DNA of 47,541 nt from Rhodospirillales bacterium (GTDB lineage Bacteria > Pseudomonadota > Alphaproteobacteria > Acetobacterales > Acetobacteraceae), in the NCBI GenBank assembly GCA_025352665.1, contig JANXSM010000097.1, forward strand, positions 1 to 47,541. Reading direction: 5' to 3'. How positions within the stretch are numbered: the stretch's first letter is position 1; every line of letters starts with the position of its first letter. The notes beneath the pieces are model-generated. The model was given only the letters and a program-made list of their open reading frames with translations, searched no databases and had not been told where the DNA came from. Of this stretch, positions 25,333 through 32,556 are shown piece after piece. Made by a program: the position numbers and the translations under genes.

Positions 25333-26010
25333 ATGGCCACCATCCTCGTCATAGAGGACGACCCCGAAACGGCATCCGAGATCCGTGCCGAGCTGGTTCG
25401 GTGCGGCTTCACGGTCGGATGCGCGGCTGACGGCCCTGGCGGCCTGTCACAGGCGGTCGATGGGCGATGGGACGCGATCGTGCTGGACCGCATGTTGCCC
25501 GGCCTGGACGGGCTGGAACTGGTCCGGCAACTGCGGACACGGAACGTCACCGTGCCGACCCTGTTGCTCAGCGCACTCGGCCAGGTTTCCGACCGGATCA
25601 CCGGGCTGCGTGCTGGGGCCGACGACTACCTGGTGAAGCCATTCGCCCTTGGTGAACTGATGGCACGCCTCGAAGTGCTGCTTCGCCGCCCGAGCGGGGG
25701 CACGCAAACCAGGCTGCATGTCGGGCCGCTCGAACTCGACCTCATCGCACGACGTGCCAGCAGGGGGGGCCGCACGCTCGACCTTCTGGCCCGCGAGTTC
25801 CAACTGCTGGAGTATTTGATGCGGCGCGACGGAATGCCGGTCACCCGCAAGATGCTTCTCGAGGATGTCTTCGGGTACAAGTTCGAGATTCGGACCAACC
25901 TGGTCGACGTCCATATCGGCCGCCTGCGCCGTAAGCTCGACGCTCCCGGCGAACCACCGCTGCTGCTCACCCTCCGGGGCGAAGGCTTCATACTCAGTGC
26001 CCCTCAGTAG
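25333..26010 (+). CDS. OmpR-family response regulator, sox-linked
   Basis: A 225-residue response regulator. The receiver has Asp9/Asp10, phosphoacceptor Asp52 in IVLDRMLPG, and YLVKPFA with the conserved Lys. The DNA-binding domain has LLAREFQLLEYLMR and the recognition helix region TNLVDVHIGRLRRKL. It is a close paralogue of the regulator at 3266-3949. ATG 25333 lies directly behind AGGAG, closer than usual, but the receiver begins correctly there. It diverges from soxC, so control of the sox operon is likely (not shown). Confidence 0.9.
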   Translation: MATILVIEDDPETASEIRAELVRCGFTVGCAADGPGGLSQAVDGRWDAIVLDRMLPGLDGLELVRQLRTRNVTVPTLLLSALGQVSDRITGLRAGADDYLVKPFALGELMARLEVLLRRPSGGTQTRLHVGPLELDLIARRASRGGRTLDLLAREFQLLEYLMRRDGMPVTRKMLLEDVFGYKFEIRTNLVDVHIGRLRRKLDAPGEPPLLLTLRGEGFILSAPQ

Positions 26011-26020
26011 CTTCTCGCGC

Positions 26021-27457
26021 ATGCCCCGATACGCGGGTCTGCGCGCGGTGGAGCTGATCCGCAGCCGCGGTTTTCGGTGGGGTACAACTTTTGCCGCCAT
26101 CCTGGGTGGCAGCCTCCTCGCGATGTTCGTTCTGATGTTCTGGAGGAGCAGCTACCTGCTGTTTGACGCCCTCGACCGCTCAGTTACGGAACAGGTTGAG
26201 CTGCTGGCCGCCCGGCCTCCCGACATGCTCGTGTTCATGATCAGCTCGCGCATGAACCATCGGCCCGCAGTGGTGACTCAGGTCGGGTTGTTCACCCCGG
26301 ATGGCATCTCTATTGTCGGAGACGTCCCTGCCATCCCGGTCGGCCTTGACCTTAACGGCAGCGTGCAGGCGGTCCAGGCACCTGCTTCGCCGACGTCCCA
26401 GTGGCGTGCCGCAGGACGGCGTCTCGCCGACGGCCGTCTCCTCATCGTTGCACGAGAGGCAGACGAGATTCTCGAGGTCCGCGCTGACCTCATTCGTGGC
26501 GCAGCCGCAGGGATCGTCCCGGCGATCCTGCTGAGCCTCGTGGGCGGTGTGCTTGTCGGTATCGCGACAGAACGACGCCTGCGCCATATCAGCGCGGTGG
26601 CCGAACGGGTCATCGCGGGTGAACTGGGGGAACGGCTTCCCTGCTCATCAGGCGACGACGAGCTGGACCGACTTTGCGCCATCGTCAACCGGATGCTGGA
26701 GCGCTTCGAGGATGTGGCCACTGCACTCAAAGGCGTCGGTGACAACATCGCTCACGACCTCCGGACGCCGCTGACATCGGTGCGTGCACGGCTGGAGCGG
26801 TCGCTACGGATGGTTGGGCCAGGGTCGGCAGCCGGTGCGTCCATCGCGGAATCCATAACCGGCGTCGATCGTGCCCTGTCGATCGTCTCGGCCTTGCTCA
26901 GGGTGGCTGAGATCCGCCACGCGCGGCGACACAAGGCGTTCGTGCCGTTCGATCTGGGCGAGGTGCTCTCAGAGACTGCGGAAACATTCCGGCCAGTGGC
27001 CGAGGAGAAAGGACTGGCATTCCGGTTCCCGCCGCCCTGTCGTGCAATGATCATCGGGGATCGCGACATCCTCGTCGAAGCGATTGTAAATCTAGTTGAT
27101 AACGCAATAAAATTTACGCCGCCTCCGGGCGTGGTTGGTCTCTATCTGGAAGGCACCGGAGAACACCCCATCGTCCAGGTAATCGACTCCGGACCTGGCA
27201 TCGCACCCGCCGAACGGCGGGACGTGTTCCGGAGGTTCTTCAGGAGCGATGCGAGCCGCACGGCATCCGGTAGCGGACTGGGGCTGAGCCTCGTCGCCGA
27301 AATCGTGGCCCTGCACCGCTTTAGCATCACGCTCGGCGACGAACGGCCCGGTTGCCGCTTCGAGCTACGGTGCTGGCCTGGCGCAGGCGGCCCCGATACG
27401 TTGGACAGGGTCGAGGCGAGGTCCAACGAGGCGCATGGTCCACCGTTGCATATCTGA
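26021..27457 (+). CDS. Sensor histidine kinase, sox-linked
   Basis: A kinase of about 478 residues. It has an N-terminal membrane helix (AAILGGSLLAMFVLMFW), a periplasmic domain of about 120 residues, a second helix, HAMP, a HisKA box DNIAHDLRTPLTSV with His about 245, and a HATPase domain with NLVDNAIKFTP, DSGPGIAP and GSGLGLSL. ATG 26021 or, overlapping the regulator, GTG 25997. It is the partner of the preceding regulator. The periplasmic domain shows no Cys and no obvious ligand fold. Confidence 0.92.
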   Translation: MPRYAGLRAVELIRSRGFRWGTTFAAILGGSLLAMFVLMFWRSSYLLFDALDRSVTEQVELLAARPPDMLVFMISSRMNHRPAVVTQVGLFTPDGISIVGDVPAIPVGLDLNGSVQAVQAPASPTSQWRAAGRRLADGRLLIVAREADEILEVRADLIRGAAAGIVPAILLSLVGGVLVGIATERRLRHISAVAERVIAGELGERLPCSSGDDELDRLCAIVNRMLERFEDVATALKGVGDNIAHDLRTPLTSVRARLERSLRMVGPGSAAGASIAESITGVDRALSIVSALLRVAEIRHARRHKAFVPFDLGEVLSETAETFRPVAEEKGLAFRFPPPCRAMIIGDRDILVEAIVNLVDNAIKFTPPPGVVGLYLEGTGEHPIVQVIDSGPGIAPAERRDVFRRFFRSDASRTASGSGLGLSLVAEIVALHRFSITLGDERPGCRFELRCWPGAGGPDTLDRVEARSNEAHGPPLHI

Positions 27458-28013
27458 AACTAATAGGGCGAGTGAAAGCTTGGGGCAGTCAGTCGTCTTG
27501 GCGCCCAATTCCATCCCATGGCCCCCGATCATCTATCTCGCCGCGGCGGCAGCGGCGGTCATGCTGAACCACGTTTTTCCGATTTGGGGCCTATAGCCCT
27601 GGGAGTACCGGAGGGCGGGAATTGCCGTGATGGCGGCCGGATTAGCTCTTGACGGCTCCGCCATGATTACCGTGCGGCGGCAACACGCCAACATACTCCC
27701 GCACCGGGCAGCGACTTGCCTGGTCACGACCGGACCGTTCTCAATCTCCCGCAATCCCATCTACCTTGGCAACACGGTGATGCTGCTCGGTGCGGCCGCC
27801 GCCTTTTCAAACGTCTGGTTCCTGGCTGTGGCGCCCTTCGTCGTTATCGCCGTCTCTCGTCTCGCCATCTGGCGGGAGGAAAGGCATATGGATGCGACCT
27901 TCGGAGCAGCGTGGCGGGACTATGCAGGCCAGGTGCCGAGATGGCTGCGGTGGAGGTTGAGGCGGGCTGGTATCGCGCGCCGGGCTAATTGGTCCGGGCA
28001 CCGCTGTTCATGA
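27435..28013 (+). pseudogene. Isoprenylcysteine carboxyl methyltransferase (ICMT)-family protein, interrupted by TAG
   Basis: From ATG 27435 (overlapping the kinase stop) one frame runs to the stop at 28013, broken by a single amber codon, TAG at 27594-27596 (codon 54). The parts before and after it fit one protein: a first membrane helix (PPIIYLAAAAAAVMLNHVF), then after the stop PWEYRRAGIAVMAAGLALD and the methyltransferase core TTGPFSISRNPIYLGNTVM with AIWREERHMDATFGAAWRDY at the end. Without the TAG it would be 192 residues, the normal size. Either the gene is dead or the amber is read through. The 3' end overlaps the convergent YeeE gene by 29 bases. Confidence 0.75.
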
Positions 28014-28407
28014 TCCCGAAGCACCACATCCCCGCCAGCATCGCTGCCACGAAGATCAGTGCCGTCGGGATACCCAACGGGACCGCCGCCAGGGCTGGGC
28101 CGGGGCAGAACCCGGCCAGGCCCCAGCCGATTCCGAACATCGCGGAACCGCCGATGAGCTTGACGTCGATCCGGCGGTTTGCCGGGATGTCGAAGCTTTC
28201 CGCTAGCGCGGGCCTGCGCATCCGTCCGGCCACACGGGTCCCGGCCATTGAGACCACGACGGCCCCGCCGAGGACGAAGGCCAGGCTTGGGTCCCATGCG
28301 CCCGCGAAATCCAGAAAACCGAGGACCCGAGCTGGGTCGAGCATGCCGGACATGGCAAGGCCCAGCCCAAACAGCAGGCCGGACGCAAATGCGGCGACGA
28401 TCTTCAT
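27985..28407 (-). CDS. YeeE/YedE-family half-transporter (C-terminal type)
   Basis: A 140-residue membrane protein of the DUF6691/YeeE half type. It has about four helices; the key motif is GFCPGPALAAV with its conserved Cys, and GIGWGLAGFC precedes it. YeeE-family proteins move thiosulfate or other sulfur species across the inner membrane. It forms a pair with the gene just upstream (two-base gap), which supplies the other half. Confidence 0.88.
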   Translation of the reverse strand: MKIVAAFASGLLFGLGLAMSGMLDPARVLGFLDFAGAWDPSLAFVLGGAVVVSMAGTRVAGRMRRPALAESFDIPANRRIDVKLIGGSAMFGIGWGLAGFCPGPALAAVPLGIPTALIFVAAMLAGMWCFGIMNSGARTN

Positions 28408-28409
28408 GA

Positions 28410-28832
28410 CTATGGTCCCCCCAGGACATGGCGGACCAGGAAAACGGTCGCGGCTGCCGTCGCCATGAAGGTTCCGACTGCCGCGAACGACCGGGGCGAC
28501 AGACGCGCCAATCCGGATACTCCATGGCCGCTGGTGCAGCCGGACCCGAGCCGCGTGCCGAAACCGACCAGGAGCCCGGCCAGGACCAGGACTGGGACCG
28601 ATGCGGCGATCCGCATGGGTGGCCTGTGCCCCACGAGGGCGGCGAAGACCAACGGCCCGAGCATCAGCCCGACCAGGAAAGCGGCCCGCCAAGCCGTATC
28701 GGACCTCCAGCGCCGTAGCATCGCACCCACGATGCCGCTGATACCGGCGATCCGGCCGTTCAGGATGAGCAACGTGGCGGACGACAGCCCGATGAGCATG
28801 CCGCCGACCAGGGATGGCCAGTATGCGAACAT
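28410..28832 (-). CDS. YeeE/YedE-family half-transporter (N-terminal type)
   Basis: A 140-residue membrane protein with about four helices, the first half of a YeeE-type thiosulfate or sulfur-compound permease. It has SSATLLILNGRIAGISGIVG and the conserved GSGCTSGHGVSGLARLS with its Cys. Its ATG overlaps the stop of the TsdA-like gene (TGATG). Import of thiosulfate for assimilation or for cytoplasmic sulfur transfer is the most likely role. Confidence 0.88.
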   Translation of the reverse strand: MFAYWPSLVGGMLIGLSSATLLILNGRIAGISGIVGAMLRRWRSDTAWRAAFLVGLMLGPLVFAALVGHRPPMRIAASVPVLVLAGLLVGFGTRLGSGCTSGHGVSGLARLSPRSFAAVGTFMATAAATVFLVRHVLGGP

Positions 28833-29953
28833 CAGCGGGCGGGCAGCACGGCGGGTGACGCCGTCAGCATCGCCTTGATCTTCGCCCGAATCTGGGCGAA
28901 CGGGCCGAGCTTGTGTTGCTCCTGGCTGAAGCCGTCGACATAGGGGCCGTAGCCGCTGTCTGCGGGACGTTCGAGGGCCACAGGGTAGTCGCGGTCGAGA
29001 TTTGCTTTCCTGGGGCGCGGCTGCGCCTGCACGAAGGCCGCTACGTCCCAGGCGTCCTGATCCGACAGCACGGGCGTCTGCCAGGTCGTGCCGTTCGGCA
29101 TATTGTTGTGGATAAAGTTCGCTGCCCCGATCAGGCGGTCCATCCCGGCGCCGTCGTTAAAGCTGTCCGGACCCCAGAGTGGCGGGAAGGTGTACCCCTT
29201 CCCGTCGCCGACCTCGCCGACGCGTTGTCCAAGTCCGGTGGCCCCGTGGCAGGCGACGCAGTTCTGCGCGTAAACCTCCTGACCGTGGGAGGGATCCGCG
29301 GGATGCGACATCTCGGGCATCTTCCCCGGGCCGCGCCCCGGCGTGGGCTGGCCGACCGGGCGACCGCCCGACAGGAACTTCATGTAGGACACGATGGCGG
29401 TCATCTCCGCGCCCGCAGACGGCAGCATCCTGCCGTTCATGCTGCGGGTCATGCAGCCCTGGATGCGGTCCTCGATCGTGCCGACCGCGCCCGACCGCGC
29501 TCGGTAGTTCGGGAAGTCCGCGTAGACACCCTGGAACGGAAGGCCGAATTGTTTCGTGCCCGCCTCGAGGTGGCAGTTCTGGCAGGACATGTTGGTGCCG
29601 GAAAAGCGATGTGCGGGATCGGGGGATTCAGGTCCGATCAGGGCATAGGTGCTGGTGATCAGGTCACGGCCACGGCGGACCGTCTTGCCCCAGTCGTCGT
29701 CCGGGAGCTTGTCGGCATCGGGCACCACCCAGGCGACCGTTACCGGACGGGGTGGCACGGATGAGACGGTTGGAACTGCCGCGGCCACGACAGCGGTTGC
29801 ACCGGCGGTCGGAGTTGCCGCTTGCGCCGGTGCCGACACCTGCGCAGGGGTCGAGTAGCTGACGGGTGCAGGAGCTTCGGGTTTGCCTTTGACAAAGGCT
29901 ACCAGTGCAAACAACGCGACGCCTCCGTAGGCGACGGGCATGAAACTGGCCAT
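28832..29953 (-). CDS. tsdA: TsdA-like thiosulfate dehydrogenase (dihaem cytochrome c)
   Basis: A 373-residue exported or membrane-anchored dihaem cytochrome. N-terminal hydrophobic anchor, a Pro/Ala-rich linker to about residue 70, then haem 1 motif CQNCH at 124-128 with downstream Cys167 (RIQGCMTRSMNG) as its likely axial Cys ligand, and haem 2 motif CVACH at 232-236. The His/Cys haem and the layout match TsdA, which joins two thiosulfates to tetrathionate. ATG 29953 has AGGAG eight bases before it and so is preferred to ATG 29959. It starts the YeeE operon segment. Confidence 0.88.
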   Translation of the reverse strand: MASFMPVAYGGVALFALVAFVKGKPEAPAPVSYSTPAQVSAPAQAATPTAGATAVVAAAVPTVSSVPPRPVTVAWVVPDADKLPDDDWGKTVRRGRDLITSTYALIGPESPDPAHRFSGTNMSCQNCHLEAGTKQFGLPFQGVYADFPNYRARSGAVGTIEDRIQGCMTRSMNGRMLPSAGAEMTAIVSYMKFLSGGRPVGQPTPGRGPGKMPEMSHPADPSHGQEVYAQNCVACHGATGLGQRVGEVGDGKGYTFPPLWGPDSFNDGAGMDRLIGAANFIHNNMPNGTTWQTPVLSDQDAWDVAAFVQAQPRPRKANLDRDYPVALERPADSGYGPYVDGFSQEQHKLGPFAQIRAKIKAMLTASPAVLPAR

Positions 29954-29981
29954 CAGCATTCTCCTCGGCGCAGGGAAGGCG

Positions 29982-30143
29982 TCATTTCGCTGCGGCCCTG
30001 TTGACCGTGTCGTCCAGCCCGGCTGCGGGTATCGCTCCCGGCACGACGAGTGTGCCGACGACGACGCCGGGCGTTCCCTGAAAGCCCAGGACGAGGGCCT
30101 CATGGTCGACGGTGGCGAGTCCGGCGTCGAGTTTGATGAACAT
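29982..30143 (-). pseudogene. C-terminal remnant of a DsbA/thioredoxin-fold protein
   Basis: A 53-codon frame translates to a stretch typical of the end of DsbA/DsbG-type proteins: EALVLGFQGTPGVVVGTLVV followed by PGAIPA. The TP is the cis-proline loop that sits opposite the active site of the thioredoxin fold. The CxxC active site and all of the N-terminal part are absent. The frame opens at ATG 30143, 12 bases after the TauE gene, and stops at 29982. It may be translated as a small peptide or be a leftover of a longer thiol-disulfide protein of the sulfur region. Confidence 0.7.
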
Positions 30144-30155
30144 GGTCTATTTCGA

Positions 30156-30944
30156 TCAGGTGGAGGTGAATGCGCCGAGGTTGCGGTAGAGCATGTAGGC
30201 CGCGACGACGAAGACGAGGCCAGCGAATACTTTGTTCAGTGCCGTTTTGCGTGGTGCCAGGTGGTTGCACAGGCGCATCCCGATCAGACCGCCGACAATG
30301 CCGCCCGCGATGTATTCGGCGGCGACCTGCCAGTTGACCAGTCCCGACCAGCCGTAATTGACGGCGGTGGAGAGGCCGAAACCGCCGACCGCGAGCAGCG
30401 ACGAGCCGACGGCGAAGATCATCGGCATGCCCGTCGAAAACAGCAGCCCGGGAACGATTAGGAAGCCGCCGCCGATGCCGAAGAAGCCGGACAGCATGCC
30501 GACCGCCATAGCCGCCAGAGAGACCTTTGCCAGGACGGCCGCTGTGAACGACTCAGCGGCACCCGCTTTGCCATCCGGACGCGAACTGCGAAGCAATATC
30601 ATGATCCCGACAACCACCATCAGGACGGCGAACAGGAAAAGTAGGCGTTGGCCGTCAAACGTCTTGCCCAGCGCCGAGCCGATTGCTGCCCCCACTATGC
30701 CGACCATGGCAAACAGGATGGCAGTCCGCCAGTGCACGTTACCGGACCGGGCGTGTCCGCCAAAGTTGATTAACGAGTTCACGGAAACCGCGAGCGCCCC
30801 CGTGCCGATGGAGACGTGCGGGGGCAAGCCGACGACGTAGAGAAGCAGGGGCGTCGCCATGATAGAGCCGCCGCCGCCGATCAGCCCGAGAGTGAACCCA
30901 ACAAGAGAGCCGCAAACAACTGCCAGGACCGCCTGGATGAGCAT
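30156..30944 (-). CDS. TauE/SafE-family sulfite (sulfonate) exporter
   Basis: A 262-residue integral membrane protein with about eight helices in two homologous halves. Landmarks are GLIGGGGSIMATPLLLYVV at the N-terminus and MAVGMLSGFFGIGGGFLIVP in the second half. This family exports sulfite, sulfoacetate or related anions; here it would remove sulfite made by the persulfide dioxygenase encoded nearby. Its start overlaps the ArsR gene stop as TAATG. Confidence 0.9.
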   Translation of the reverse strand: MLIQAVLAVVCGSLVGFTLGLIGGGGSIMATPLLLYVVGLPPHVSIGTGALAVSVNSLINFGGHARSGNVHWRTAILFAMVGIVGAAIGSALGKTFDGQRLLFLFAVLMVVVGIMILLRSSRPDGKAGAAESFTAAVLAKVSLAAMAVGMLSGFFGIGGGFLIVPGLLFSTGMPMIFAVGSSLLAVGGFGLSTAVNYGWSGLVNWQVAAEYIAGGIVGGLIGMRLCNHLAPRKTALNKVFAGLVFVVAAYMLYRNLGAFTST

Positions 30945-31333
30945 TACCCTGCCGCCGTGACGCGTGCGAACACCGCGCCGAGATGGGCCTGCCGCGAGCC
31001 GGCCGTCGGCGACGCCGCGGCCGGAAGCGTCGGCAGGGCCGGTCCGCCGAGACCGAACCCGTAGGACAGGGCAGTCACCAGACGTTCCTGCGTCGGTCCA
31101 GCGAGGCTGTAGATGACGGACTTCGACTCCCGTCGCCCGACGACCAGCCCGGCATCGCGCAGTTCGCCCAGCTGCTGCGAAAGATTAGGCTGGCGCAGTC
31201 CCAGCTCACGCTCCATGTTGCCGACCGCCAGCTCGCCGCGGAGAAGCCGCAGGACGATCTGAAGCCTCGTCTCGTTGCCGAGCACCTTCAGCGTCGCAGC
31301 CGCGGCCACTGCATTGATCGCGGACGACTTCAT
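30944..31333 (-). CDS. ArsR/SmtB-family repressor
   Basis: A 129-residue winged-helix repressor. The HTH core is NETRLQIVLRLLRGELAVGNMERELGLRQPNLSQQLGELRDAGLV in family order (positions about 20-64), with SKSVIYSLAG as the wing. By gene context it is a BigR/SqrR-like sulfide or persulfide sensor. Unlike those sensors it has no Cys at all, so it cannot form the Cys-Cys or tetrasulfide link they use. A C-terminal Ala/Gly-rich tail of about 40 residues is unusual for this family. It is translationally coupled to its neighbours on both sides. Confidence 0.88.
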   Translation of the reverse strand: MKSSAINAVAAAATLKVLGNETRLQIVLRLLRGELAVGNMERELGLRQPNLSQQLGELRDAGLVVGRRESKSVIYSLAGPTQERLVTALSYGFGLGGPALPTLPAAASPTAGSRQAHLGAVFARVTAAG

Positions 31334-31992
31334 GCCACGATCTTCTTCCGCCCGGGGACGGGACCTGTCCGATAATACCACTCCGTGCCGTCCGATACCG
31401 GCATCTCCAACGCCGCCGCGGCGATCATAGGCGGGTGAAGGATGACGTCCTGCCCCGGCTGCCAGCCCTCGGGCGTGGACACGTCGTGGGCATCCGCCGT
31501 CTGCAATGCGGCCACGAGCCTGAGCAGCTCCGCGACGTTGCGCCCCGTGGTCATCGGATACCAGCTCAGGGCGCGGATCGTGCCCTCGGGGTCGATGACG
31601 AAGGCAGCGCGCACCAGCGACGCATCCGGCGCGTTCGGCGCCACCATCCCGTAGGCGCGCGCGATCGCCATGGACGGGTCCTCGATGATCGGAAAGGACA
31701 CGACGACGCCGAACTGCTCGCGGATGCTCCGGATCCAGGCGAGATGCGAGTATAGGCTGTCGATGGACAGTGCCAGCAGGTCGCAACCCAAGGCCGCGAA
31801 GCTCCCGGCCGCTTTGGAGAAGGCGACGAACTCGCTGGTGCAAACGGGGGTGAAGTCGGCAGGGTGCGAGAACAGCAGCAGCCACTTCCCGCGGTAACCT
31901 GAAAGGCTGCGCTCACCCATAGTGGTACGGGCGGTGAAGCCGGGTGCCACGTCGTGCAGCATTGGCGGCCATGGCCGCTCCGTCGCACTCAT
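31330..31992 (-). CDS. Peroxiredoxin (1-Cys/Prx6 type)
   Basis: A 220-residue thiol peroxidase of the AhpC/TSA superfamily. The peroxidatic Cys is Cys51 in HPADFTPVCTSEF. Length and the C-terminal domain with WQPGQDVILHPP match the Prx6/1-Cys type. In the cytoplasm it would reduce peroxides, or persulfide and polysulfide species made during sulfide oxidation. ATGA overlaps connect it with the DUF442 gene before it and the ArsR gene after it. Confidence 0.92.
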   Translation of the reverse strand: MSATERPWPPMLHDVAPGFTARTTMGERSLSGYRGKWLLLFSHPADFTPVCTSEFVAFSKAAGSFAALGCDLLALSIDSLYSHLAWIRSIREQFGVVVSFPIIEDPSMAIARAYGMVAPNAPDASLVRAAFVIDPEGTIRALSWYPMTTGRNVAELLRLVAALQTADAHDVSTPEGWQPGQDVILHPPMIAAAALEMPVSDGTEWYYRTGPVPGRKKIVA

Positions 31993-32438
31993 TTCGAAAC
32001 CCCCTCCGGATGCGCGGCGAGCCACGCGACGGCTGGTTTCGGGTCGAACCCGATGGCCTCGATCGCGGAACCGACATCCGGTGCCGCGAGCCGCCCGGCC
32101 ATGGCCTCCGAAAGCGCCCAGAGCGTGGCTGACCGGACCCCCGAACGGCAATGAGCGTGTACCGAACCGTCGGTGCCTCTTAGGGCTTCGGAGAACGCGT
32201 TGATCTCGGCGATATCCAGGTCCGGCCAGCGAACCGGAATATGCCGGTAGGCCATGCCGTTCTTTGCTGCGAGTTCGGCCGCCTCTCCCGCCGACAGCTG
32301 GCCGGTCTCTTCACCGTCTGGCCGGTTGTTGATGACGAGCTTCACGCCGCGCGCTGCGAATGACGGGAAGTCTTCTGGCCCGGGTTGGGGCGAAACAGTC
32401 AGCCGGTCCGAGACCCTGGTCACCTTCAACATCACCAT
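31989..32438 (-). CDS. DUF442 (TIGR01244) phosphatase/sulfurtransferase-like protein
   Basis: A 149-residue protein of the DUF442 family, with a dual-specificity-phosphatase fold. The active-site loop HCRSGVR is at 96-102 (Cys97 nucleophile, Arg102), with VINNRPDGEE upstream. In sulfide-oxidation operons this domain is often fused to or next to a persulfide dioxygenase (Blh), and probably acts as a sulfur or persulfide transferase. It is the first gene of its operon, divergent from sqr across a 118-base gap. Confidence 0.88.
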   Translation of the reverse strand: MVMLKVTRVSDRLTVSPQPGPEDFPSFAARGVKLVINNRPDGEETGQLSAGEAAELAAKNGMAYRHIPVRWPDLDIAEINAFSEALRGTDGSVHAHCRSGVRSATLWALSEAMAGRLAAPDVGSAIEAIGFDPKPAVAWLAAHPEGVSK

Positions 32439-32556
32439 CCAAAGCCTCGATCCCGACAGTTACTATATTAAGCTATTAATTAAACTGAAAAAATGCAAGT
32501 GATGGATGCAGGGCGACCGCAGAGGTGATGCCCGGTCCATTCCGAGGGAGACCGCG
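32439..32556. promoter_or_regulatory. Divergent sqr/DUF442 promoter region with AT-rich inverted repeat
   Basis: 118 bases separate the two transcription units. The only AT-rich patch in this neighbourhood holds the inverted repeat ATTAA-GCTA-TTAAT (32467-32480), overlapped by TTAATTAA-type sequence. ArsR-family sensors such as BigR/SqrR bind AT-rich imperfect palindromes at just this kind of divergent site, so this is the best candidate operator for the ArsR protein of the cluster. Sqr has RBS GAGGGAG. Confidence 0.55.
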
